Shown: in pieces, positions 42,831-56,200 of the stretch
Position numbering within the stretch: position 1 is the first letter of the stretch
Layout: each line of letters begins with the position of its first letter
Origin: Hericium rajendrae
Lineage: Eukaryota; Basidiomycota; Agaricomycetes; Russulales; Hericiaceae
Reading direction: 5' to 3'
DNA length: 64,000 bases
NCBI GenBank assembly: GCA_033439255.1
Contig: CM065884.1
Coordinates: forward strand, 124,001 to 188,000
The notes under the pieces: model-generated
Told to the model about the DNA's origin: nothing
The model's database searches: none
Seen by the model: the letters and a program-made list of their open reading frames with translations, nothing else
Translations under genes and position numbers: made by a program

Positions 42831-43822
42831 TCACAATAAGGTGAGCATGTCCGAACATTTCTTCAATCCTGCATTATCGGTCGCGTTGATGGCCAGCTCT
42901 TTCACTCGCATAGCAAGCCAGGCGTCGAGGTCGGGACGTATCGGGTCCAAACCAGACTGGCCAAAGGCGCGAATCTCCTCCTCTAAACCTGTCGCCACCA
43001 CATCCAGGGCGTCCGTGCTTTCTGCGATCATTGACTCTATCCGAGAAATGAAACAGACCAGACAATCGAGCGAAACCACTTGGGATGATGAAAGCCTGCA
43101 AGGAGTCTCTGGAGACGTGTTCAGCAGCTCCGCAAGATCCAACGTGAAGACGTCGTGTATCTCGGTGGCCTTCTGGGACAAATCCATCAATTTGCCTTCT
43201 ATGTCCATTGAACGAGCGGCAATGGAGTATAGAGACATCTCCAACTCATCGAGAACCATCTTTGAGGCGGCTGGGAGCTTAGAAGGCGTATGTCTGTCGA
43301 TTATCTGATAGGATGCCATCAGCACACGTCGAACTACCCATACTGAAGGATAGCCACCATCAGTTCTCCTTTAGACCTAAATAGACTATATGAGCCTCCT
43401 CCAGAAACAGCCCTAATGCATCAAACCACTGACCAATCGGCAACGTCATGCAGCGCGATCATGACTTGCTGAAGCTCAGATCCTGCATGATGGGACTTGG
43501 CCGCGAATTGAAGCAGATAGGATGCAATCAGACTGTCGCGAGGAAGCTTGCTGGTGTACGTCGCAGCAAGCATCTCTGATATGACGAAATGGCGTGGTAT
43601 CATATCGTTGTAGAAAGTGCAAATCGGGGTGGGCTTGGAGAAGTCGACGTCGGCGCAGCGCACCAATGAATGGACGGCCTGCATCGTGGCACAATGAAGA
43701 ATGACCGTAAGGCTGACAGGTTAAATGATAATTACCTTAGTATCGAGTGGGATTGAGAGCTTGCTGTAAAGAAAGGCAATAACTGGCAAGAAAAGCACGG
43801 CGAAGACCCGGAACGAATTCAT
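42831..43822 (-). CDS. Membrane-anchored or secreted helical protein, unrecognised
   Basis: ATG at 43822 opens MNSFRVFAVLFLPVIAFLYS, a signal peptide or N-terminal anchor. After an intron (about 43685-43735) comes FYNDMIPRHFVISEMLAATY and YLLQFAAKSHHAGSELQQVM, ending at a GTCAGT donor. The last exon (42831-43340) is helix-rich (DRHTPSKLPAASKMVLDELE; LMDLSQKATEIHDVFTLDLA; IESMIAESTDALDVVATGLE) to a stop at 42831. Long amphipathic helices without Gly/Pro suggest a helical bundle in the secretory pathway or at a membrane. Similar proteins occur widely in mushrooms without known function. Confidence 0.6.
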
Positions 43823-44067
43823 GGTAGAGGATTCAGTAGTAGGAAAGGTGTATCTCGCAAGTAGAAGCGTGCTCCATATGAGATGTTCACATCACGTTTA
43901 AGAGGACTGGAATGAGATGAAGTGACGGGTCAAGATAGCATACGGGAGATTTTTTGCATTAATGTGGACTTGAAGGCTGTTGAAGACTTGGGAAATATTG
44001 TCGCTTCACTGTCCACGAACCGGGATTTCGGTTCGGTGGCCGCATGGCCGCCCAGCATCCCTGATTC

Positions 44068-44175
44068 CCTCTTCCTGACACAAAGATTTCATGCATATCG
44101 CCCGTTCCACCCAGCTTCGGGGGCGTGGCCCCACGTCGACTCTCTTCCTGACGCAAATATTTCATGCATATCGCC
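44068..44175 (+). repeat. short direct repeat, two copies about 71 bp apart
   Basis: CTCTTCCTGACRCAAAKATTTCATGCATATCGCC-type unit at 44068-44102 and 44140-44175 (given here as positions; core TTTCATGCATATCGCC). The spacer begins with a related GGCGTGGCC phrase, so it is probably a small tandem duplication. Confidence 0.75.
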
Positions 44176-44479
44176 TACTCCACTGAGCCGAAATCTGGTC
44201 AACAAAACCATGTCCACTCAGCACCGCGTTAGGAATGCACGCGTAGCGATCGCAGAAGACACAATCTGGGGAGCCTCGCGATGCCTGTATGCCCGGCCCT
44301 TTGTTCAGCATAGGTCACATAGTTTAAAGGCGATGTTCTCTAGCTTGAAGTGTAAAGGGTCCCCATCTTTCGCTCATGGAGAGGGAGACTCGAAGCAAAA
44401 GCAAGAAACGGATTCACCAGGTCAATCATAGTCTTTTTTCTTATTGAATGAGCTGGGTTTTACCTCGATCGTTTTTCAG

Positions 44480-45605
44480 GAAGTGATTGCTGCCCAACCT
44501 CAGGTGTGTTCCGTGTTTCACGGCATGAGCTGTCGAATAGATCCTGATATTCGCATTAAAGGGCTACGTTGAAATCAGAAACGTCGTCCAGCTCAGGAGA
44601 TGGGTCGCGATCTGTAGCCGGAATATCATTGTCCGTGCATCCATCGAAATTCTGGATGTCAAAATTCCGGTCGACGATGAAGTTCTTCCTCTCCTCCGCC
44701 AGCTACTCAGCAATGTACTCCGTTTTCATACGCTACGCCTTCATTACCCCTGCAACACCGTCCGTTGGATGCCATCGCCTTACAGGCACTTCAACAAATT
44801 GAGTTTACTGGATACGACGCTACCGCACAGAGTCTTGGCAAGATTTATTGAAGATCATGCGGGCATTGTCGATCTTGTTTTAGGACCTTGCGGGACTTCT
44901 TCGAGTTGCCCTCTTGCCGGAACCCCCCTTCCTCAGCTCAAGCATCTCTCCTGTTCTCCCGCGTGTCTCCCTCATTTGATCACACTGGATTCGACTTCGA
45001 TCTGGCATCTCGACGTCACTTTCAGTAGCCGCCGCGATTGCAAGCCCACTTCCGAGAGTATGTTCCAAGCGATCAGTCTGTTACCGAATCTTCGCAGACT
45101 TCATATCGACTTCGACTCCACGGATCTCCCATTCGTCGAAAATCTGGCGCAGGCGGCGCCTTATGTTCGTTACCTGAAACTGACGGAAAGTACGATTTTT
45201 CCGATTGTACGTGCTCTTTCCTATCTGTGGGACTCCATTGATTTACTCTGGCGGCAGGATCCATCATTCGCCGGCTACACAGTTTTCCGGGACGTAGCAG
45301 GATGGACTGCAAAGCTTGATGCTTTTCAGAATCTCACTCACCTGTGGGTGAAAATCAGTGGCACTTTTGTGTTGCCCTGGACCGTAGACAATGAAGACAA
45401 CACGGTCCGCTGTTGGCTAACGACACACACTGGCGTCTCGTGTCATCCTACCTTATCCCGCCTGTCGTTGTGGACCAAGGCAAGAAGTAAGAAGGGAAGC
45501 ATAAGCGTCTGGGAGCGTCAACGGAAGAAGTGGGTTAAGGTGTATCACAAGTTTGTGGCAGAGAGCGCAGCAGAAGAGATCGACGCAGGAGCTTTTAACG
45601 ACTGA
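44480..45605 (+). CDS. F-box/LRR-like protein, 5' end unresolved
   Basis: A small exon (44480-44503, EVIAAQPQ) after a TTTTTCAG acceptor joins through an intron (44504-44540) to a long exon open from 44541 to the stop at 45605. It reads KGYVEIRNVVQLRRW, then leucine-rich lines (LPLLRQLLSNVLRFHTLRLH; LPQLKHLSCSPACLPHLITL; LLPNLRRLHIDFDSTDLPFV; FQNLTHLWVKISGTFVLPW). This spacing of LP-x-L-x-x-L segments is typical of the very numerous F-box/LRR-like proteins of Agaricomycetes, which act as substrate adaptors of SCF ubiquitin ligases. The F-box itself is not seen; it may lie in upstream exons (44210-44430 has an ATG-led frame, MSTQHRVRNARVAIAEDT) or be missing. The C-terminus is basic. Confidence 0.6.
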
Positions 45606-45609
45606 AGGT

Positions 45610-46050
45610 CAGGCCTGGTTCTCAAACTCGTGCCTTCTACATTCTACTGACAAGTTCGCCTTCAGTATCTAAGCGAGTCCATTCGAATCGCTTTTGACCT
45701 ATGCCTACACGTGCCTATGCTCGCCATCATCATTATGCCAGTCCTTCAGTTTTGCTCTCCTGCATGTTCTTCCGTAGCCAAATGAACTCACATGTGCTTC
45801 TCGTGACTTACATGGCTACCTCTTCTTCCCACCCTTGGTCATTATTCATGAAATATATAACTGCTTTGGATGTATCATCATCGTACGGGATCGTCTCATC
45901 GTGGCGGCACGATAATAGCATGCCCTTTTCGGGCCCCCCGTTTCGCACCCGGTGTGCGACGGGCGGCCGCGACTCCCTAGCTTCTTCGCATGCAACCTTC
46001 CTTCCTCCATCGAGCTCAGTGTGCTGAAGCGATTAGGATGAAGACGCGAT
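45610..46050. other. intergenic, nothing recognised
   Basis: No motif-bearing frame on either strand. Confidence 0.4.
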
Positions 46051-46054
46051 GGCT

Positions 46055-46625
46055 TGATGTCACATCACGGCCACGAACACAGGGCGATTAGGTGACGTGT
46101 GACGCAAACGGACTGGTGACTGGTGACCGGTGACGAATCTTGACGAGTCCGAACGAGTCGTGTTCCGCGCATGATCCAACGCAGCGACCGACGGCTGGCC
46201 CGAAATCCCACCTTGTCACCCTGCAAAGTCCCAGGGCAGACATGCTCAAGAATTCAGTGAGTTCCATCGCATCCTGTAGGACTCCGACACCGTTTTGACT
46301 GGATGGGATCTTCCCTGTTTTCTAGGGATGGAGTTTCTCGAATCTTTTCGCAGAGTTGAATCCCGCCGTCGGCGGCAGCGGCAGACCTTCGAAGCGCGGA
46401 TCCGATGTATGTGATAGGCTGCGCGTCTCCTGGGATACACTGCTGAAGGGTACATCCAGCTTGCGTAACTACATCGCCTTCTCCATCCCAATGACTGGGC
46501 ATGCAGCAGCCGGCCATTGTGTTCAAATTGTCCCACCTGCATCGCATATATGCCATTGATGCGAGATTTGTTCGCGTCCCCAGAGCTTACGCCCTTTTGG
46601 ATGATGAGCATGGCCGACCTTGCTG
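46055..46625 (-). repeat. dispersed repeat, copy B, inverted relative to copy A
   Basis: Reverse-complement relative of 37150-37670. Its outer end (CACATCACGGCC...GTGACGTGTGACGC) recurs in direct orientation at 49743-49820, so the repeat family has at least three copies in the window. Confidence 0.65.
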
Positions 46626-46629
46626 TCCC

Positions 46630-48230
46630 CGATGTCCCTGGCGAAACGCTTTCAGGTCGGCGTCTTCAACTTCGAATCCTGAAGAATCATGCGCGAGCAG
46701 AAAAACGTACGTCGTCGTGCCATGGAAACATACTTTTCTGCTCATTTCTATTCCATTAGTCTTCTCTCAGCGTCTCCGAGCTGACGCGCCATGTTATACC
46801 TCGACACGTATTCCATCAGCTACCCGCCTTCATCGCTGTGGTGCTCCTCGCGTAGTCCACAGCTCCCAGGAAGATGGCCTCATATGCAGTGCAGGTGGAG
46901 AATGTCCCCGCAAAGCCATCATTCAACGACTCGACGGAGCAAGTTTGGCGCATATCGGTCGTAGCACGCAAGCTGTTGGCATGCGGGCCAGCGCGGAAGG
47001 AGCCCGAACCACGGAGGTCCAGTGCAATCGACGTCCTGATTGTCCGCGTGATGTGCTTGTTGTAGACGAGGGGCTTGCTTACTCGGTTTCGTGAAGCATC
47101 GTCGAACGTGACGTACGGATAGAACCTGGACCTGGCTGTCGATGCCTCCGAGCGCAAGCTCGTGGTACGCGGAGATGGGGCACAAGGGGTCTTCGATGCT
47201 TTCCTAGCTGCAAGATGGGTGTCTTCGAGGTTGTGGCTCGCTGGCCGCCGATGGGAACTGTGCGCAGGTCTACGGCATTGGGAAGTCCTCAACCAGGTCG
47301 ACGTGCTTTGCGAGCGGAGCGGAGATGGGTGCCGATATAGCTGCGCCGGAGGCTCTCTTTTTGATCAAGGCCTAGAACCTGGACACTATGCAGGGTTACG
47401 ATGGAAGTCGAGCATCATGTGGACGACACATACACGATGTTTCCGTGTCACTTCATTTCAACGCTATATGCCAGATGCATACAGCTGAGCCAGCGTCGAT
47501 GACAAAACTACGGATGGATCTCAGCTCTTCTTGGACTGTGAGGCTGTAATGGCCGATCTCGATGCCCTCTCTCTGAAGCGTGATGGGAGGACCAGGCCAG
47601 GCCAAAGGTGCTTTCATTGTCATGACGAGATCGCAGCCTACAGCAGGAGGTTGAATCTTCGTGGAATGCATGCCAGGTGCTGCCGTTTGTGTATGATGCC
47701 ATCCAGATTGCATCTCCGCCGACGATTTTGCACACGAGCACGCCCCTAACGATGCATATTCAGGCGCATCCAGCTTCGGGGACGTCTTGCTATCTCAGTT
47801 CAGGTGTTCAGTCCTGAGACGTGCATCATCTCAACTTCTGTTGCCCTCAGAGCGAATGGCTGGGTTGTGCCTACGGACGATTCGGCGACTTCACAATGAC
47901 AGCTAGCGCGAGCCGATGATCGCATCGTCCCGCATCGAGGCTGGCAAGGAGAGCATGCGCTACTCGCCGTCAAAGCCCTGCGCCGTCCAGGGCATGTTCG
48001 TCTTTGATTACTCGTGCTGTCGCCAGCTCCCCTTTGTTACAACCATGATGTGTCTGTTCCGTGGACGTCATATTCAGCAATTTGTCAAGGAGGCCGTCGA
48101 GAGGCACTCGGCCTCAACTTCGTCGTTAACTTCATCGTCAGCTTTGCTGTCATATTCACGTCCTCACTTGAACTGCCTCGCAATCTAGCTAAGCCTTTCC
48201 AAAGCTGGGTAGCGGTGGACTTGCCGTGCG
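46630..48230. other. degenerate sequence between repeat B and ligase pseudogene
   Basis: Only short overlapping frames; none gave a coherent protein. It may hold unrecognisable upstream parts of the ligase pseudogene. Confidence 0.35.
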
Positions 48231-48233
48231 ATG

Positions 48234-49402
48234 AAGGAGTGCGCCAGCATCGTGAAGGCTGTTTACAGGTATGGACCATTCGAAGAAGGCATGTTTCTGT
48301 ACTGATCCTTATTACCGACAAGGTTTCCGCTGCGATGCTGCAAGTGGGATCGACGGTCTGCGAGGACGGTGCAAGTTGACGTCAGGCATGCCTCTGAAGC
48401 CTATGTTCGCGAAGCCAATGAAGGCGATCGGCGAGGTGCTCGATCGGTTTGCGGGCAAGTGATTCACGAGTGAATACAAGTATGACGGCGAGCACATACA
48501 ACTGCATATGCTGGGGGATGGGATTGTCCACGTCTTCAATCAAATTGGGGGAAGACATGAGCAAGAAGTATCCAGATTTTGCCGAAGAGCTTCCACATTT
48601 GAGGCTTGCGTCCATCACATCAAAGTGCACGTCTGTCTCTTCTCGTTCGATCTGCTCTACTTGAATGGCGAGGTACGCGAACATACAAGCTCCTGGAGGC
48701 CATTTCTGCCCATATATGGAGCCTCTGCTTCAACTTATCTGAGCAACGAGAACTCCTACGACAGCATTTCCAGCCCGTCGACTTTGGATTCCAGTTTGCT
48801 GAGTTGTTCGACAATGAGTCCGGAAATCCAAGCATTTTTGGACGAGAGCGTGAAGGATGGCTACTAGGATCTGATGGTGAAGATTCTAGAGTCCCAGGCC
48901 AGCCATTACGACTCCAGTCGACGGTGTCAGCTAGCTGAAGGCCGGTTTCATCTGTTCCCTGCTGGCTTAAGGCCCACAGTCCTGTAGCCAAAGAAGAACT
49001 ACCTGGGTGGCGTCGCCGACTCGCTGGACCTCGTAGTAGTTGGCGGTTACTATGGCAAAGCCAAGTGTACCACCGTGTATGGCGCATTCCTGCTGGTCTC
49101 CTACGGGACAGACTAGGAAGAATTCCAGATACCAGCGATGAGGCGTCCGCTTCGCATTACGACGCCTTCAAGCCGCTCGAGTTGGAGAAGTGCCGCGGCG
49201 ATATCAAGGCAGGCAGCGCCAAGGCCGAGATATGGTTCGAGCCGCGCATGGTGTGGGAAGTGCTGTCGGCAGATCAGAATCTGAGTCCTGTGCATACAGC
49301 AGCGATGCGCCTGGTCAGTGGTATCGGGGCCTCTGCGCTATCTCAAGGGCTCATTTCCCTGGCAGGTTGACCAACGCTGGATATACTTACGTTTTCCTCA
49401 GC
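48234..49402 (+). pseudogene. DNA ligase I (Cdc9-like) pseudogene fragment
   Basis: The order of motifs of an ATP-dependent DNA ligase can be followed in shifting frames: KECASIVKAVY, GIDGLRGRCKLTSGMPLKPM, AKPMKAIGEVLDRFAGK, then a stop, FTSEYKYDGEHIQLHMLGDG (adenylation motif; the usual Arg after KYDGE is His), VCLFSFDLLYLNGEVREH, RELLRQHFQPVDFGFQFAEL, IQAFLDESVKDGY then stop, [76 protein letters not shown]. Several in-frame stops and frameshifts separate them, more than introns explain, and the nucleotidyl-transfer site is altered. The N-terminal domain is missing. It is probably a duplicated or transposon-carried copy; the working ligase should be elsewhere. Confidence 0.75.
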
Positions 49403-49742
49403 TGATGTCGTGGACAGACCCTGTGCCGTATCTTAAAATGACTTTAGTAACCAGTACCTTAACACTGGCTGACTGCTGGAAACTAGAACACAATGAGATG
49501 AGTCTGACGCGTCCAGCACGAGGCTCTAGGACTGGGTTTCTGAGGCACGATGCATCCCTCTGGCGCCATCGACCAAGCGTTATAAACAGTCGAGAAAAGT
49601 ATACCTACATTTCAAGGTTCAAATTTTACCGCTGGTGCTATGTCGGTGCAGCGCACAGCTGTAGGGACACGGTGAGAGGGAATGGGAACTGATGTTTGCA
49701 TCGCTAGGATCCTTAGCCTATCACAGTACAGTGTAGACGACC

Positions 49743-49820
49743 TGAGGTCGCATCACGGCCGACGAATTACGTGACATGTGATGCAGACGTGGTGACTCGT
49801 GACGAATCGCGTTCCGCAGG
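49743..49820 (+). repeat. dispersed repeat, partial copy C
   Basis: GCATCACGGCCGACGAATTA then GTGACATGTGATGCAGACG resembles the outer 100 bp of copy B (46055-46160) in the same orientation. B and C therefore flank the ligase pseudogene as direct repeats. Confidence 0.55.
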
Positions 49821-50256
49821 TCAGCTTTCGCAACGGCCGGAATGGAAACAGCTCACTCAAATACCTTGTATGCTCCCCTACGCTTTTACGTGGATAAACC
49901 TAGGAAACTCAGTTCAAGATTCAGTTCCGGCGGGCGCGAAGGCCGAGCTGGTTTTTGTAGCTCTCCAGATGAACTCGGCCAGAACCCTGAGCTCCAGCTG
50001 GGATCGTACCAGCTGGGATCTCCTCTAGATCTACATGATGCACTTTGAGGCACCGCAATCTCGGGATAGTGGCTTCGAAACGCGGTAAGAACCAGAGATT
50101 TTAATCTTACCGGTTCGCGACATCTGCATGCATCAGATCTCAAGACGCGTTGCTGAAACGCGTGTTCAACAGAACAAAGGGAACAAATCGACCGGAAACA
50201 TATGAATATCCTGCACCGGACTGCGCGAGATTTGTCTTTCTCATTGTCATATACCT

Positions 50257-53200
50257 ATGGAGAAACAACAGTCGCCCCAGCCTCCGACAGACTGTGTCCC
50301 ACTCGACTCCTTGCCTGACTCAAAGAAGCCTCCTAACACTATAGCGGACTCGGAGTCACATGATTTAGCCCATCCTTCCCGTACTTTCATAACTAAACAC
50401 TCGGCACCGGTACCTGGGTCACATCCGGCAACGCGTTCAGGAAAGAGAAAAATAGAGGCAGATATAGAGACTGCTGATGAAGAGCTTGCCACGAGAGATG
50501 AACAAGGAAAACAAGACCCAGATGTCGGTGAAGAACGCGGAGAACATATCAGCACAATCGGCGATGCTACTTCGGGCACTGGAGGCTTATGGACTTCTTT
50601 CAAGAAACAAAAGCTTGACCATGCTGGCGTTCCTCTGGACGGCGAGGTAAGCTATCCTTTTCTTTTGTATTCACTTTATTGAAAGTCACATACGAACAAA
50701 GGACCGAGACGTCTACATGGGTGACGGGGGCAAGGCGGACCAGGTATGTCTCAACTTTTCCGGATTGAAGTGCCAGGCACTTACGCCTTCAAGACCGTCG
50801 ATAGACTTTCGAAACCACCACGTACCACGCGGCGGGTAAATCCTTTTTCGTCAGTTCATAGGACCAGAGACACGGTTGGTTTTGTCCTTCATTTGGGTCG
50901 AATCAGATCCTAGTATTAATGAAGCCTTTCTAGAGCAATCTTGTCACTTCTAAGAGTACATTGGAACAAGTGAGTTTGGATCAATAGTAACTAGCTGTCC
51001 TACACAGCCTTTACGATTAATTACAGGTAGAAACTGGCGGACGTGCGGAGCCACAGGCTGTATCTCAGTTTAAAATGCCTGATCAGCCCTATTCTGTGAC
51101 CAATTACTGGGAGGTAAATGCGGGGAGCTCAAGAGCTGTACGTCGCAGGGCTGATTGTGTTTTTTCTTTTCTTTGTTCTTATCTTTTCTTTTTATTCAGG
51201 GCATGTCGGGTCCTAATGAGTCAGGAGGGTTGGAAATGATCGACAATACTGCAGGAAGTGAAATTTGAGCAAATCAAGTACAACGAGATGCCACAACAAT
51301 ATTTATGCGTTGACATAAATCATTCTTACAGGTAGCTGCTGCGTGGGCGGCGGACGAGACAGATAAGAACGTGCGAGAGAGTGGCCTCGGAGACGGTTCA
51401 ATGCATTCTCAGGTGTGTTGATGGAAGGCTTTGATGATAGGCGACTTGGTACTGAAGCGCTTCTAGATTCCCGGCGGCGATGTTCATCCAAAAGGTAATC
51501 AGAGTCTATCAGATCAGCATCAACCAGTTACGCCGGGCATGAAAGTAAGTAAATTTTCCTAATGGCAACGTGGATCCTCCAACGCAGCACCACACAGCTA
51601 GACGCGGCCGATGATGGTTGTGTTACACACAAGGTGCGTTGTGCGTCGTGTTAGACGCATATCTCTGCCACCGTCCATTCACTCTCGGTGAAGGAATCCG
51701 ATACCGGAGACATACCCATGGGCCAGACAGATGACGTTGCTGCCATGGAACCCGATTTCCCAGAATGGCCTCAAGCCGCCATGGTACGCCGTTTTGGTTT
51801 GTTGGTTTCTAATGCATTCTAGTTTTAATGACTTCTCTTAGCGTTCTCCGGTCACTGTGCATCATGAAGCCGCGACACGGAGTAATTCATCCTCTGATGC
51901 TGGCATGGCAGATGGTATGGTTTGGGACGAAGCCTATACCGAACATGAGACTGAACTGGATTTGGAAGCGCGCCATACCCCTTCATCTCTGGATGCTTCC
52001 AAAATAGGACTCCTCGAGGCTGATTCCTCCAACCTCCCTGCTGCTATTGAAGCTACGCACTCGAATGAGTCCATATTTTTGTCATCAGGAGTTTCCGGTC
52101 GACAAAAAAGTCCCCTACATTCAGAACCCCACATGTCACCTCTGCAAGATGCTGACTTGCAGGATCTGACACATCAAGACGATGATGGGAGGTTGCCGAA
52201 AGGGGTCACTTTAGCACCTCATCCGCAAAATACCGAGGAAGGTCTCGACGACGATCGGGCGTCTGAGAGCACATGCTCTAAAAGTACGCAAGAATTTAGC
52301 TATCATGGGCATATCATCGCTACTCACAATTCACCTTAGGTATCCAACAACGAACGGTCTCACATGAGTCTTTTGCTCCAAGCATCGCTGAAAAAGATGC
52401 CTCTGAACGACATGAGCTGCTTGGAGATTTCACTACACACAGTCACGATGATCGGGAAGACGTCGTATATAACAAGCCTGACGCGAGCTCTGCCAAGTCC
52501 GAAGCACCCAGTTCCATAGATGATGACCCAGGTCGATCCGCGGTGTTAAGAGCACATGCGCTGGACAATCCACATCATGCATCTAGCTCCGATCCAATAG
52601 CCGAGATGGACGAACCTCGTGTAAGAAATGCCTTTATCGTTCCAGTTTAATCGAATCAGTAAGGCTAATGCGATATGCAGTCAAATACAGACATGAATAC
52701 TGAAAACACTAACACAATTGCTGAGCAGAAAGATAATATAGGGCTATTTGGACATATGATGGAGGTCCTTGTGCGTATCGATCTGTGCGTATTTAGTCTC
52801 TATCTAACGATAAAGTCAGAGAGGCAGCACGTCAAGAAAGGAAGTAGCTCCCGCAGATCCTGTAAGCTTTATTTCTGATGTCATAGTCCTCAACCTGACG
52901 CTTTCTGAAAGTGCTCGCGATCAGGCGACAAGTCCTCGGTGAGTGGTATCAAAGGATCATAATTGCTATGTGCTGATGTCACATTGGTGTATGACAGCTT
53001 GGTTCCCTTCAAGAGGAAGGGGGAGACGGAGACGGCGACGGCGGTGAGAAGGGGGGCGGAGGCGAAGGCGAAGGCGAAGAGGACAAGGAACGAGAGAAAG
53101 GTGGTGATAATGGTAAAGGGGGGGACGAGGAGGATGAAAGACCCCCTGCCGTACCAGGCGAGGTGTCAGTCTTACCAGCCATAGACTCAGCTCTACCAGT

Positions 53201-56200
53201 CGTGGAGCGGGCCCTCTCAGACGAAGGCGACGGGGGGGGAGAGGACGACGGAGGTGGCGAAGGCGGCGAAGGAAGTGGAGATGGCGAAGGCGGTGGAGAC
53301 GGCGAAGACGGCGAAGGTGGAGACGGCGAAGACGGCGAAGGCGCCAAAGGCGATGAAGAGCATGGCCTGAAACACTTTCAGAAAGCTTATGAGGAAGGGG
53401 ACCGGGAAGGAGATGAAGAGGAGGATGAGGAATGGAATGGAGGTGGAGATGACAACGAAGAAGGCGAAGAGAATAAGAGACTGCATGACGCACCATGCGA
53501 GGCATCAATCTTACCAGTCACTCAGCCAGCTCAACTATCAGAAACTAGCTTGGAGGACCATGCAGTGAGTGAATCCTCTTTGTGCATCCGGCTTCGACAA
53601 CTGCTGATCAACTTTTTGATCCAACGCAATTTGTGACGGAGCAGCAAGTCCTCAATTATGCATTGGAGGAGACAGCGTCTTTTCTCTTGGAGCCCATTCA
53701 CACCAACGAATTAGAGCCGTTGGCCCAATCACTAACCAACAGTGACTACCTGTTCTCGGAACATCCTCCCGCCCAACCCTCTTTCGATGCATTTCGGGAA
53801 GTTAGACTGCCTTCGTCGCAGGACCTCGCAGTATTCCAGCCTTTGTCTAGACCACCCTCCCATACGTCCGAGAAATTATCTCTCGTAAATTCTGCAGCAT
53901 CTTCTACCTACAGAACAGATCCTCAATCACGTCAATGCAACCTTGAAAGCACTCACTCCCCCACAACATTTCAGCCCCCGTCTAGACCGCCATCTCAAGT
54001 ACACCCGCAGCCGTCTTCCATGATTCACATGCATCCAGTTTACGGCCAGATGTCTATGCCGCACCCCATTACCCTGCCAGTAATTCAACGTCCTGGTAGT
54101 GAGCAACGACCAGATAGTGCGAACATAGTCTCTCACCTTGGTCAATATGCAGCATCTTCTGCGCATGAGCAAGGTCCTCAATGGCGTGAAGGGGCTTTCG
54201 ACAACTTCGGCGCACTTCCAGGGCCCTCCAGACAGTACGCCACACCTCAAGCAAAGTATTCCAGCTTCTCGACTCCGAGCTCGGTGCGTCGACCGGTCTC
54301 AACAAGCATGGCAGAACAACGCACGGGTCTTCAGCATCCCTGGCTCACAAGTCCGACGCGACGAGCGAACTCCACAACACAGGATGCTTACAATGTTCCA
54401 GGTACTGGCTTCGCAGGGCCATCTCGACTATCCAGAAGGCCCGCTTCGACACGATCGTTAGAACAGGCAGGTAATGGGCAGCAGGAAAGTCACCGGCAGC
54501 ACGGGGACTATGGATACCAAGACACATACGGACATCCATATATCCACCGGCAGCAGATTGAATATGGACAACACTCCTACAAACAGCAGCTCCCGAATGG
54601 ACAGTATTTCTCAAACGGACAGCATTTCTCAGGTGGACAGCATTTCTCAGATGGACAGCATTTCTCGGCTGCACAGCAGCTCTCATATGGACAGCAGACT
54701 CTATATCACCACCAGATGCCCTACAGATAGCCGATCCCCTATGCCGAGCATCGCCTGTACGGAGATCAGCCCTATCATGGAGATCAGCCCTATTACGGAC
54801 AGCAACTTCAATATGGGCAGCGGTTATCGCCTGCGTCCCAGTTTGTGCTGCAGCCCCAGTTTGCGCCTCCGGGACAGTTTCCGTCCCGGGCCCAGCTTTC
54901 CCCCCGGGCCCAGTCTGCCCCTCAGCCCCAGTTTGTGCCTCCGAGCCAGTTTCCCTCTCCGAGCCAGTTTGGCCCTTCGAACCACTTTTTGCCGCCGCCC
55001 CAGTTTTCGCCGCAGGCCCAGTTTTCGCCGCAGGCCCAGTTTTTGCCGCAGGCTCAGTTTTTTGCACCACCACCCCAGTTTTCGCCTGGACGACAGCCGT
55101 CCGGACAGCAGTCTTTTCACCGACACCAGGCAGAACAGGAACGTTACTTTGAGCAGCAACAAGAGAATGAAGCGCTGTTGTTTTCAGGGCCCGAGCAACA
55201 ACCCCAGCAACAGCAGTGGGACGTACAGGGACAGGAGGCCAGGGAGCAATCCCACAATATGCAGGTGTATGAACTCGGAATACAGGGAGGGCAAGCTCAA
55301 GACTCCTTGAACCGTGACCAACAAACTTCTTATCCTACGCAGACGACTAATCACTCTCATTCCTCGCGCCGTTCTTCTCCGCAAGAAGAGCCTGTCATGA
55401 ACTTTGGTCATGTTCAGCTACCTGATCAGCGCAATCAGGCACAGGGGTATGCTCCATGCTCGTTTCATGCTTTAGCTGGCTCACGCATTTGGTCGTTTCA
55501 ATTATAGTAGTGGAATGGTCATCGGATCCGATTCCGCTATGCAGAGACCCATCTTAGTACCAGATCGGGACGGCCAGAAACATCTGCACGGTGTTTATAG
55601 TCCGCTATTGCATCCAAACACAGAAAGCCGAACCATCAGGGCGCGGGCCAACAATGTCGCTACTCCAATACAGGAAATTCCTGCCATCCCGCGCTCAAAC
55701 GGCCCAAATTACCTCGTAATATTGTCCGAGTGTCTCTTATGCCAAAACTATTGACATGGTTTTCAGGATACGGCTGCGAGCTCACTGCCGAGTGCAAGTG
55801 CCAAGGTCCATGAGCAGACCAGCGGAATGTCCAAGGTGCATTTCATTTCGACGTTTTCTCTGTCTTGATTTACATGGCCACATAACTTACAGCAGAGAGA
55901 GTCAAAAAACGTTGATTCGCGCTCATCTTCGCTACCTAAACAGGACCAAAAGGTCTGTCATTAACGATCACCGTGTCAGGGCCATGTTTGCTGAAGTCCG
56001 TGATGTATTAGGGCAAGGCCAAAGCGGACTCGATCCCCTCGACTGTGGTGGGATTGTCCCGGTCAACTCATGGGAAGGTAGATGCAGGGTCTTTGATTTC
56101 GTACTTTCTGCTGAAGCAATAACTGATAGAAAGCTGCCGGGGTTGGAGAGATGGGAAAGTCACCTGTTCTGCCCGTTCCTGCAGCCAATATCACCGTCCC

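Noticed and set aside
52966-53508. Minus-strand frames rich in Arg/Leu or Ser/Pro
   Set aside because: Mirror image of the acidic Glu/Asp/Gly-coding repeat of the plus-strand gene.
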